A stretch of DNA of 64,000 nt from Streptomyces sp. NWU339 (GTDB lineage: Bacteria > Actinomycetota > Actinomycetes > Streptomycetales > Streptomycetaceae), in NCBI RefSeq assembly GCF_003143855.1, contig NZ_QFRK01000024.1, positions 1 through 64,000 of the forward strand, in the 5' to 3' direction. Both the position numbers and the translations under genes were made by a program. This document shows, in pieces, positions 41,616 to 49,518 of this stretch; the stretch's first letter is position 1, and every line of letters starts with the position of its first letter. The notes under the pieces were generated by a model. The model had not been told where the DNA came from. It saw only the letters and a list, made by a program, of their open reading frames with translations, and ran no database searches.

Positions 41616-42575
41616 ATGGACGTCTCCTTCATCGGCGGACCCGGACCGCAGCGCGGTGTCGGCGTGGTCGCCCCCTTCGACTTCGCGCTGGACCGCGAAC
41701 TCTGGCGCTGGATGCCGGACGACGTGTCCCTGCATCTCACCCGAACGCCGTACGTGCCGGTCGAGGTCAGCCTGGACCTCGCCCGGTTGATCAGTGAACA
41801 CGAGACCCTCGGCAACGCGGTGAGCACGCTCACCGCGGTCGGCCCCGAGGTCGTCGCCTACGCCTGCACGTCCGGCAGCTTCGTCGGCGGGGTCCTGGGG
41901 GAGCGCGCCATGTGCGAGGCGATGAGCAGGACCGGCGCGGTCCCGGCGGTCACCACCTCCGGCGCGCTGCTGGAGGCGCTGGTGGAACTGGACGTGCGGC
42001 GGGTGGCGCTGGTGACGCCGTACACCGTGTCGGTGACCCGGTCGCTGGAGCAGTACGTGGCGCAGGCCGGGGTCACGGTCACCGGCTGCGCGTACATGGG
42101 CCTGACCCGGCAGATCTGGCGGGTCGCCTACCGCGAGGTGGTGGACATGGCCCGGCGGGCGGTGGAGCGCGGCCGGCTCGGCGCGGCGGACGCGCTGTTC
42201 CTCTCCTGCACCAACCTGCCGACGTACGACGTGATCCCGCAACTGGAGGCGGAACTGCGCATACCGGTCATCTCGGCCAACCAGGTGACCATGTGGGCGG
42301 CGTTGCGCCGATTGGGTACTCAGGCGGTGGGACCGTATCAGGCGCTGATCGACACGTCGGCGCGCGTCACGCCCGGGACCGGGACCGAGACCGGGACCGG
42401 CGCCGAGGCCGTACTGCCGGACCGGACGTCCGGCGCGGTGCTGCCGCGGAGTCCGGTGCCGCCGCCCGCTCCGGTACTGCCGGACGGGCCGGAGGCGCCG
42501 GGCGTGCAGGGTGCCCAAGGCGTTCCGGGCGTGCCGGGAGTGCCGGACGAGAAGCAGCAGGAAGGCTGGACATGA
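41616..42575 (+). CDS. Maleate isomerase / Asp-Glu racemase superfamily protein 1
   Basis: 319 residues. The two catalytic cysteines of the superfamily are placed as in maleate cis-trans isomerases: Cys in VVAYACTSGSFVGG and Cys in LFLSCTNLPTYDVI, with VISANQVTMWAALR closing the fold. It would isomerise maleate-type acids or racemise an amino acid. The last 80 residues are a Pro/Gly-rich extension that ordinary family members lack. It is coupled to the next gene by an ATGA overlap. Confidence 0.85.
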   Translation: MDVSFIGGPGPQRGVGVVAPFDFALDRELWRWMPDDVSLHLTRTPYVPVEVSLDLARLISEHETLGNAVSTLTAVGPEVVAYACTSGSFVGGVLGERAMCEAMSRTGAVPAVTTSGALLEALVELDVRRVALVTPYTVSVTRSLEQYVAQAGVTVTGCAYMGLTRQIWRVAYREVVDMARRAVERGRLGAADALFLSCTNLPTYDVIPQLEAELRIPVISANQVTMWAALRRLGTQAVGPYQALIDTSARVTPGTGTETGTGAEAVLPDRTSGAVLPRSPVPPPAPVLPDGPEAPGVQGAQGVPGVPGVPDEKQQEGWT

Positions 42576-43303
42576 CCGCACTGGGATTCCTCTATCCGGG
42601 ACACTCCGCCGAGGACGACTATCCGCGCGCCGAGCAGCTGCTGGGCAGTGACATCCGGGTGGACCTGGTGCACACCGACATCGGTGAGGACGCGCACCGG
42701 GTCGATGCGCTGCTCGAGATGGGTGACGCCGGCCGGCTCGCGGCCGGCGTCGGGGAGCTGCGGCGCGCGGGCGTCGACGCGGTGGTGTGGGCCTGCACCA
42801 GCGGCAGCTTCGTACGCGGCTGGGAGGGCGCGCAGGAGCAGGTGCGCGCCCTCGCCCGGGCGGCGGGCACACCCGCGTCCTCCACGTCGTTCGCCTTCGT
42901 GCACGCGGCACGGGAGATCGGGGCGCGGCGGGTCGCCGTCGGCGCGACCTACCCGGACGACGTGGCCGCGCTCTTCGCCGGGTTCCTGGGCACCGGCTCG
43001 GTGTCGGTGACCGGGGTGACCAGTTCCGGGATCATCACGGCGGCGGAGGTCGGCACCTGGGGCGAGGCCGAGGTGTTCGCCCTGGCCCGCGCGGCCGACC
43101 ACCCGGACGCCCAGGCCGTCCTCCTCCCCGACACGGCCCTGCACACGGTCGCCCACCTCGCGGCGCTGGAGAAGGACCTCGGCAAACCGGTCCTCACCGC
43201 CAACCAGGTCACCGTCTGGGAGGCCCTGCGCCTGGCCGACCGCAGGGTGAACGCCCCGTCCCTGGGCGCCCTGTTCACCCGGGAGCCGATCGTGCAGGTG
43301 TGA
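42572..43303 (+). CDS. Maleate isomerase / Asp-Glu racemase superfamily protein 2
   Basis: 243 residues, paralogue of the preceding protein. The first Cys is present (VVWACTSGSFVRGW), but the second position reads AVLLPDTALHTVAHL, so the usual second catalytic Cys is replaced by Asp/Thr. It ends in VLTANQVTVWEALRLA as the partner does. A changed second residue suggests a different reaction (for example decarboxylation or one-sided isomerisation, as in arylmalonate decarboxylase relatives) or a non-catalytic partner. Confidence 0.82.
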   Translation: MTALGFLYPGHSAEDDYPRAEQLLGSDIRVDLVHTDIGEDAHRVDALLEMGDAGRLAAGVGELRRAGVDAVVWACTSGSFVRGWEGAQEQVRALARAAGTPASSTSFAFVHAAREIGARRVAVGATYPDDVAALFAGFLGTGSVSVTGVTSSGIITAAEVGTWGEAEVFALARAADHPDAQAVLLPDTALHTVAHLAALEKDLGKPVLTANQVTVWEALRLADRRVNAPSLGALFTREPIVQV

Positions 43304-43412
43304 GCGGTGCGGGCGGGCGCGCCCGCAGCGGGCGGCGAGGCGGGGAACAAACAGGGACACCCTCCTGTTGGTGGACCGGTGAGACGTCACCCGAAACAGG
43401 AGGCACCCCACC

Positions 43413-44522
43413 GTGGCCGCAGACGACACCGCAGCCGACGAGATCCGAGGCACGGCACAGGGCACCGCCCCCGTGCCCCTGTCCGTCCTCGACCTGGTCA
43501 CCGTCGGCGCCGGCCACACCGCCACCGAGGCGCTGCGCACCGGTGTCGACCTCGCCCGTCTCGCCGAGGCGCGCGGCTTCCACCGGTTCTGGGTCGCCGA
43601 GCACCACTCCATGCCGGGTGTGGCGTCCTCCTCCCCGGCGGTGATCCTGGCCCACCTCGCCGCGCACACCGACCGCATCCGGCTCGGCTCGGGCGGGGTC
43701 ATGCTGCCCAACCACGCCCCGCTCGTCATCGCCGAGCAGTTCGGCACGCTCGAGGCCATGGCCCCCGGCCGGATCGACCTCGGCCTCGGCCGCGCCCCCG
43801 GCACCGACGGCGCCACCGCCGCCGCCCTGCGCCGCACCGAACGGCTGAACGAGGGCGCCGACGACTTCCCCCAGCAGCTCGCCGAGCTGACCCGCTTCCT
43901 GGACGACGACTTCCCCGACGGCCACCGCTACCGCCGCATCCACGCCGTCCCCGGCCCGGTCCAGGCGACCTCGCCCGGCGGGGTGCAGTCGACGCACCGG
44001 CCGCCGATCTGGCTGCTCGGCTCCTCCGGCTTCAGCGCCCGGCTGGCCGGCCTGCTCGGCCTGCCGTTCGCCTTCGCCCACCACTTCTCCGCGCAGAACA
44101 CCGTCCCCGCGCTGGACCTCTACCGCGAGTCGTTCACCCCGAGCGACGTCCTCGACGAGCCCTACGCCCTGATCGGGGTCTCCGCGCTCGCGACCGACGA
44201 CGAGAAGGAGGCCCGGCGCCAGGTCCTGGCCGCCGCGCTCAACATGGTCCGGTTGCGCACCGGCCGCCCCGGCCTGGTGCCCACCCCCGAGGAGGCGGAG
44301 GCGTACCCGTTCTCGCCGATGGAGCAGGACTTCGTCGAGTCCTGGAACGCCAACGTCGTGCACGGCACCCCGGACGAGGTCCGCGCCGGCCTGGACGAGC
44401 TGCACAAGCGCACCGGCGCCGACGAGCTGATGATCACGGCCAACGCGCACAGCGGTGACATACGCCTGCGTTCCTACGAACTCATCGCCGACGCCTACGG
44501 GTTGCCCACGACGTCCGCCTGA
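43413..44522 (+). CDS. LLM-class (luciferase-like) flavin-dependent oxidoreductase
   Basis: 369 residues from GTG 43413 behind CAGGAGGC. Family motifs: LSVLDLVTVGAGHTATEAL, RFWVAEHHSMPGVASSSP, LGSGGVMLPNHAPLVIAEQF, IDLGLGRAPGTD and PPIWLLGSSGFSARLAG. It is of the bacterial-luciferase-like type that uses FMNH2 rather than F420. Substrate unknown. Its 3' end overlaps the convergent cdgA-like gene by 28 bp. Confidence 0.88.
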   Translation: MAADDTAADEIRGTAQGTAPVPLSVLDLVTVGAGHTATEALRTGVDLARLAEARGFHRFWVAEHHSMPGVASSSPAVILAHLAAHTDRIRLGSGGVMLPNHAPLVIAEQFGTLEAMAPGRIDLGLGRAPGTDGATAAALRRTERLNEGADDFPQQLAELTRFLDDDFPDGHRYRRIHAVPGPVQATSPGGVQSTHRPPIWLLGSSGFSARLAGLLGLPFAFAHHFSAQNTVPALDLYRESFTPSDVLDEPYALIGVSALATDDEKEARRQVLAAALNMVRLRTGRPGLVPTPEEAEAYPFSPMEQDFVESWNANVVHGTPDEVRAGLDELHKRTGADELMITANAHSGDIRLRSYELIADAYGLPTTSA

Positions 44523-46408
44523 ACCCCGGGCGTGCCCAGCAGTTCGGAGATGCGGTCCGGTGACACCGGGCGGGAGTACAGCCAGCCCTGGCCGGTGTCG
44601 CACCCGATCCGGCGCAGCCGGGTGGCCTGCGCCGTGGTCTCCACGCACTCCGCGGTGACCGTCAGCCCCAGCCGGTGGGCGAGCTGCACCATCGCCTCGA
44701 CGATGGCCTCGTCCGCCGGGCTGGGCGTCTCGTCCCGGTCCTCGTAGGGGAAGCCCCGGACGAAGGCGCCGTCCAGTTTCAGCACCGACACCGGCAGCCG
44801 GCTGAGGTAGGCCAGGTTCGAGTAGCCGGTGCCGAAGTCGTCGATGGCGATGCGCACGCCCATGTCGCTGAGCGCCTTCAGCGCCTGGAGGGGCCGGCCC
44901 GAGGAGCCCATCACCGCCGACTCGGTCAGCTCCAGCTGGAGCAGCTGCGGGGCGAGGCCCGTCTCCGTCAGGGTCTCGGCGACGTCCGCGACCAGGTCGG
45001 AGTCCCAGACCTGCCGGACCGCCACATTGACGCTGACGAAGATCGGCGGCTCGGTGGGGTGCTCGACCTGCCAGCGGCGGGCCTGCCGGCAGGCGGTGCG
45101 CAGCACCCAGCGCCCGAGCGGGACGATCGAGCCGTCCTCCTCGGCGATGGAGATGAACCGGTTCGGTGTCAGGGTGCCGAACTGCGGGTGGTTCCAGCGG
45201 ACCAGTGCCTCCACACCGTGCACCCGGTCGTCCTCCATGCCGACCAGCGGCTGGTACTCCAGCGTGAACTCGCCCCGGTCGACGGCGGGGCGCAGCGTGG
45301 AGGCGAGGGCCTGGCGGGTCATGCGGTGCGCGTTGCGTTCCGGGTCGAACAGCGTCCAGCGGGACTTGCCGTCGGCCTTCGCCCAGTAGAGCGTCGTGTC
45401 GGCGGCCTGCATCAGCGCGGTGGGCGTGGTCCCGGCCGCGTGCCGTTCGACCACCCCGATGGACGCCGAGACCGACAGCCGCCGGCCGTCCACGTCGAAG
45501 GGGTCCTGGATCGCCCCGAGCACCGACTCGGCGAGGTCGGCGAGCTGTTCGGTGCCCGTGGAGTCCTCGACCAGCAGCGCGAACTCGTCCCCGCCGAGCC
45601 GGGCCACCAGCGGGGTGCCGGTCCTGGACCGGCCCGCCTCCTCGGCGCACAGCGTCAGCCGTTCGGCGACGGCGGCCAGCAGCCGGTCGCCGACGCGGTG
45701 GCCCAGGGCGTCGTTGATGGCCTTGAACCCGTCGAGGTCCAGGGAGCAGAGCCCGATCCGGCCGGTGCCGCTCTGCTCGTAGGACTCCGCCTCCAGGGCC
45801 GCCGTCAGCCGTTCGAAGAACAGGGTGCGGTTGGGCAGCCGGGTCACCGGGTCGTGCATCTGCAAGTAGTGGAGCCGGGCCTGGAGTTCGCGGCGGGCGC
45901 TGACGTCGGCGACGGACAGCAGGACGCCCGGCCCCTCGGGCACGTCCCCCGCGTCCGCCGCCTCAGGGGGGAGTGGCGCGACCGACACCTGCACCCACAG
46001 CGAGTGCCCCTCGGGGTGCTTGAGCCGGCGGGTGCAGCGCAGCTTCGCCTGCCGGCCGCACAGCACCTCGCGGTAGGAGTGCCAGGCGCGCGCGTCGGAG
46101 GAGAGGTCCACCAGGTCGGCGGCGACGGCCCCGACCAGGGTGTCCGGGGCGCGACCCAGCAGGGTGGCGAGGGTGCTGTTGGCGCTGACCACCCTGCCCT
46201 CGCGGTCGACCACCGCCATGGCGAGCGGAGCGGCCGTGAAGACGGAGCGGTACGACGGGGGGAGCGCCTGGGGTGAAGGCGACGAGGGCGCCGGGGGTGA
46301 AGTCGGCTCTTCACGTTCGGCACGGAGCGGGGCAGGGGCGTCACTCTCCGTGACGATCGGCTGGTTGAGGTCTGCTGTGGGCGTCGGCCCTTCGGACGTT
46401 CCGCTCAC
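44495..46408 (-). CDS. cdgA: CdgA-like PAS-GGDEF-EAL protein, c-di-GMP turnover
   Basis: 637 residues. A PAS domain (about 48-180), then GGDEF (HDPVTRLPNRTLFFERL ... LGGDEFALL) with the signature intact, then EAL (VHGVEALVRWNHP ... ELTESAVMG ... IAIDDFGTGYSNLAYLSRLPV ... TAECVET) also intact. It could both make and break c-di-GMP, the signal that controls BldD and development. Order and neighbourhood agree with S. coelicolor CdgA (SCO2817). There is no membrane segment, unlike many Streptomyces c-di-GMP enzymes. GTG start with GGGAG upstream. Confidence 0.92.
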   Translation of the reverse strand: MSGTSEGPTPTADLNQPIVTESDAPAPLRAEREEPTSPPAPSSPSPQALPPSYRSVFTAAPLAMAVVDREGRVVSANSTLATLLGRAPDTLVGAVAADLVDLSSDARAWHSYREVLCGRQAKLRCTRRLKHPEGHSLWVQVSVAPLPPEAADAGDVPEGPGVLLSVADVSARRELQARLHYLQMHDPVTRLPNRTLFFERLTAALEAESYEQSGTGRIGLCSLDLDGFKAINDALGHRVGDRLLAAVAERLTLCAEEAGRSRTGTPLVARLGGDEFALLVEDSTGTEQLADLAESVLGAIQDPFDVDGRRLSVSASIGVVERHAAGTTPTALMQAADTTLYWAKADGKSRWTLFDPERNAHRMTRQALASTLRPAVDRGEFTLEYQPLVGMEDDRVHGVEALVRWNHPQFGTLTPNRFISIAEEDGSIVPLGRWVLRTACRQARRWQVEHPTEPPIFVSVNVAVRQVWDSDLVADVAETLTETGLAPQLLQLELTESAVMGSSGRPLQALKALSDMGVRIAIDDFGTGYSNLAYLSRLPVSVLKLDGAFVRGFPYEDRDETPSPADEAIVEAMVQLAHRLGLTVTAECVETTAQATRLRRIGCDTGQGWLYSRPVSPDRISELLGTPGVQADVVGNP

Positions 46409-46600
46409 CGCTCGCTCCCGCCGTGCACTCGATCGCTGTCCGTGCCGGAAAGCCTCAGGAATGTCTCAGGAAAGTGTGCCGATCATAGAGGCCGACCCGG
46501 AGCCCTTCCAGTCACTGTCCAGTGTCCAGCACGGTCCCGCATCTCTGCCAGATCGTTTCCGCTCGGAGCTGGACGGCTTCTTCAGGCCTGAGACCGGTTG

Positions 46601-46613
46601 TGACGTTCCGTAA
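46601..46613. promoter_or_regulatory. Candidate BldD-type site upstream of cdgA
   Basis: TGACGTTCCGTAA fits the BldD half-sites TnAC-N5-GTnA with two central mismatches, about 190 bp before the cdgA start. BldD is known to control cdgA in S. coelicolor. It could equally belong to the divergent metalloprotease promoter. Confidence 0.35.
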
Positions 46614-46744
46614 GTGGTTCGAGGCGTCGAACGTGAACGGATTTCTCGGCCTCTCACCCGTCCGGTGCAGATAAACAGGGCGCAGTATGACAATCAACCA
46701 CATTCTGGGTGCGGTGTCCCGCGAACCGTCTCCCGGAGGTCTTT

Positions 46745-48091
46745 GTGCCGCGCCAGCTCCCCCTGAGGCGACTCGGTCATGAGGCTCTCAGGGGATTGGG
46801 CCGACAGGGTGGTGCATGCGGCCGCCCCTGGCTGCGCAGCGCGGCGGCCGTGCTCACCACCATGTCGGCGCTCGCGGCCACGTCCCTGGTGACGGGGCCC
46901 TCCGACGCCGAGCCCTTCTCCGCGGACGCCTGCGCCCTGACCCGCACCGACGCACACCACTCGGAGGGCCTGGACACCTGGAACGCCGCCTACCCCCGGC
47001 CGACCGGCCGGCTGGACGCCGTCATGGTGTTCCTGTCCTTCCCGGACTCGCACCCCCTGACCACCCCCGACGACATCGGCGCCGACCACTTCCCCGCCAC
47101 CAGCGACTTCTTCCACCGGGCCTCCTACGGCAGGTTCACCCTGCGCCCGCACATCCTGCGTGGCTGGATCCCGATGCCGCGCCCGTCCACCGCGTACGCC
47201 ATACAGCGTGACTGGACCGTGCGGGACCGGTCCGCCTACCTGCGCGACGCGCTCGCCGCCGCCGACCCGAAGGTCGACTTCTCGCGCTACGACGTCGTGT
47301 ACTTCGTCGCCGACCCGGACGCGCCCGGGGTGGACTCCGACGCCACCAAGGTCGTCAACCTGGAGACCCCGATGCGGGCGGACGGCACCGACATCCGCCG
47401 GGTCGTCACCGTGTTCGAGGACCACCCGCCGGACCGGCTGGTCCTCGCCCATGAGACCGGCCATGTCTTCGACCTCCCCGACCTCTACAACCGGCCCGTG
47501 GACGGCAAGGGCGACTGGGACACCCACGTCGGTGACTGGGACCTGATGGGCAGCCAGTTCGCCCTCGCCCCCGACCTGTTCGGCTGGCACAAGTGGAAGC
47601 TGGGCTGGCTGGAGCCCCGGCAGGTGCGGTGCGTGCAGGATGCGGGGCCCGTGCGGCTGACGCTGGAGCCGCTCGGGGCGGGGCCCGGCGTGCCGGTGAC
47701 CGGTGCCGCCGGGGCACCGTCCTTCGGGCTGGGCCGGGGCATCAAGCTAGCCGTGGTGCGCACCGGCCCGGACAGCGTGCTCGCCTTCGAGGTGCGCGGT
47801 CCCGTCGGCGACGACGCGGGCGCCTGCCGGTCGGGGGTGCTGGTCTACAAGGTGCGCGGCACCACCCGGTCCGGTGAGGGGCCGATCGAGGTCGTCGACG
47901 CCCACCCGCACACGGAGGCCTGCTGGGGGGACTCGGTCTACCCGTCCCTCGCGGACGCCCCGGTCGCCCTCGGCGAGAGCTTCACGGTGCCGGGGGAGGG
48001 CGTGCGGGTGGAGGTGCTGGAGCGTACGGCTTCGGGGGCGTGGACGGTGCAGATCAGCATCGGGCCCGGGAAGGGGAGGGGAGACGCGTGA
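46745..48091 (+). CDS. Secreted M6-family zinc metalloprotease domain protein
   Basis: 448 residues from GTG 46745 (CCCGGAGG precedes it). A long signal region ends near residue 55 (SLVTGPSDAEP). The zinc site is LVLAHETGHVFDLPDLY (HExxH with the downstream Asp) and the M6 Met-turn region is VGDWDLMGSQFALAPDLFGWHKWKLGWL. Immune-inhibitor-A-type proteases degrade host or environmental proteins. A beta-rich C-terminal domain follows. Terminated by the hairpin at 48091. Confidence 0.88.
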   Translation: MPRQLPLRRLGHEALRGLGRQGGACGRPWLRSAAAVLTTMSALAATSLVTGPSDAEPFSADACALTRTDAHHSEGLDTWNAAYPRPTGRLDAVMVFLSFPDSHPLTTPDDIGADHFPATSDFFHRASYGRFTLRPHILRGWIPMPRPSTAYAIQRDWTVRDRSAYLRDALAAADPKVDFSRYDVVYFVADPDAPGVDSDATKVVNLETPMRADGTDIRRVVTVFEDHPPDRLVLAHETGHVFDLPDLYNRPVDGKGDWDTHVGDWDLMGSQFALAPDLFGWHKWKLGWLEPRQVRCVQDAGPVRLTLEPLGAGPGVPVTGAAGAPSFGLGRGIKLAVVRTGPDSVLAFEVRGPVGDDAGACRSGVLVYKVRGTTRSGEGPIEVVDAHPHTEACWGDSVYPSLADAPVALGESFTVPGEGVRVEVLERTASGAWTVQISIGPGKGRGDA

Positions 48092-48120
48092 AAGGCCCCT
48101 TGCTTTCGCAAGGGGCCTTT
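48091..48120. terminator. Hairpin between M6 protease and tRNA-Lys 3
   Basis: AAAGGCCCCTTGC-TTTC-GCAAGGGGCCTTT, a perfect 13-bp stem with a tetraloop and T-rich end, touching the protease stop and lying 9 bp from the convergent tRNA. Confidence 0.88.
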
Positions 48121-48128
48121 CCGTGTCG

Positions 48129-48202
48129 TGCGCCGCCAGGGACTCGAACCCCGGACCCGCTGATTAAGAGTCAGCTGCTCTAACCAACTGAGCTAGCGGC
48201 GC
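48129..48202 (-). tRNA. tRNA-Lys (anticodon CUU), copy 3
   Basis: Identical over 74 nt to the copies at 30373 and 34134 and on the same strand. Its 5' end overlaps the 3' end of the upstream protein gene by 10 bp. Confidence 0.97.
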
Positions 48203-48819
48203 CTGCTGACGTCGTAGACATTAGCACCCTGGTCGGCGGGAGGAAAAATCGATATCCGCACGGCCGCGCGCGCCGCCCGTACGGCCGCCCAGAGCAGCAC
48301 CTCCGGGCCCGGTAACCAGGGGTGACGCGTGTCCGGGGCGACCAGCCAGCGCGAGCCGGAGCGGTCCGCCCGGTCGCCGGGATCCGGGGCCGGAACGGTC
48401 ACCGCGTCGCCGGTGCCGTGGCACAGCAGGGGCGGGACGGCGCCCGTACGGCCCGCCTCCCCGGCCGTCCTGCCGCGGGCGTCCCACTCCTCCCACTCCA
48501 GCAGCGCCGGCAGCCGCTGGGCGGTGCCGGGTGCCGAGAACAGCAGCATCCGGCCGCGGAACTCGGCCACCGGACCGGAACCCGGTCCCTCGTCCCACAT
48601 CCGGTCCAGCATCCGGCGCCCGAAGGTCGAGGGGGCGCTCACCACGTCGAAGGCGGAGCCGCAGGGCAGCACGACGGGCGCGTGCGGCCGCTCCTCCCAG
48701 AGCGAGAGGGTGCTGCGCGGATACGTTCCTGCGGAGGCGAGCCAGGCGGCGCCGTCCGGGGTGACGCCGCTGACGTCGGATACCTTGCGTGCACTGCGTG
48801 CACTGTGTGCGCTGCTCAT
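48193..48819 (-). CDS. Conserved Streptomyces protein, annotated elsewhere as primase/polymerase-like
   Basis: 208 residues: VTPDGAAWLASAGTYPRSTLSLWEERPHAPVVLPCGSAFDVV, RMLDRMWDEGPGSGPV, GRMLLFSAPGTAQRLP, LLCHGTGDAVTVPAP, RWLVAPDTRHPWLPGPEVLLWA. This resembles the N-terminal half of 'bifunctional DNA primase/polymerase' entries in Streptomyces, but I see no catalytic triad and do not claim polymerase activity. The stop codon TAG lies inside the tRNA-Lys gene that follows. Confidence 0.65.
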   Translation of the reverse strand: MSSAHSARSARKVSDVSGVTPDGAAWLASAGTYPRSTLSLWEERPHAPVVLPCGSAFDVVSAPSTFGRRMLDRMWDEGPGSGPVAEFRGRMLLFSAPGTAQRLPALLEWEEWDARGRTAGEAGRTGAVPPLLCHGTGDAVTVPAPDPGDRADRSGSRWLVAPDTRHPWLPGPEVLLWAAVRAARAAVRISIFPPADQGANVYDVSRRR

Positions 48820-48975
48820 GGAGCCTGTCTACCCGTGGTGAGGGAACGGTTTCCCAGGGTTGCGGGAATCGAGGACACCGGGGCGGGGAGGCGGTATCTT
48901 GCCCACCTGGCATATGCCGCGCCTGTTCGAGGGCCGAGGGTGGTGGCCGGTCGCGCGTGACCGTGCGTGCGCCGC

Positions 48976-49341
48976 TCACACCGGGTCGGCGTGCCCCCGG
49001 CCCTCACTCCCGTGCAGCAGGTCCCGACCGAACTCGATCATCTTCTTCGCGTAGTCCTCGGTCCACTCTGCCCGCTCGGCGATGGCGGCCGGCGTCAGCC
49101 GGTCGAAGCGCCGAGGGTCGGCCAGCTGCGCCGCCGCCACCGCCTGGAACTCCACAGCCCGGTCCGTCGCCGCGCGGAACGCGAGCGTCAGCTCCGTCGC
49201 CCGCTCCAGCAGCGCGCGCGGGTCGTCGATCGACTCCAGGTCGAAGAAGTGCTCCGGGTCGGCGGCCGCCTCCGCGGGCTCGAACAGCAGGGGCGCGGGG
49301 CGTAGCCGCGGTCGGTCCCGGTGCGGCGTGGGCTCCGCCAT
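48976..49341 (-). CDS. Conserved hypothetical protein, 121 aa
   Basis: ATG 49341 follows AGGGAGA at good spacing. The protein is acidic and helical: EHFFDLESIDDPRALLERATELTLAFRAATDRAVEFQAVAAAQLADPRRFDRLTPAAIAERAEWTEDYAKKMIEFGRDLL. No named domain. The 'tudor-free' helical layout suggests a small accessory protein. It precedes the primase-like gene in the same direction. A helicase operon lies upstream of it on the same strand. Confidence 0.6.
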   Translation of the reverse strand: MAEPTPHRDRPRLRPAPLLFEPAEAAADPEHFFDLESIDDPRALLERATELTLAFRAATDRAVEFQAVAAAQLADPRRFDRLTPAAIAERAEWTEDYAKKMIEFGRDLLHGSEGRGHADPV

Positions 49342-49518
49342 GTCATCTCCCTCTTGCTCGTCCTTCTCGTCGTACACGCTGTACACGTCGGACACGTCGT
49401 GCTCGTCATGCCGGTCGTACGCGTACGTCACGTCGGCCCGCCGGTGAGTGGGCCACCGTCCATTGTCCCGCGCCCTGGCAAGAGGGCCTCGGGGCAGGCG
49501 CGACCGGGTCCGCGGTGG

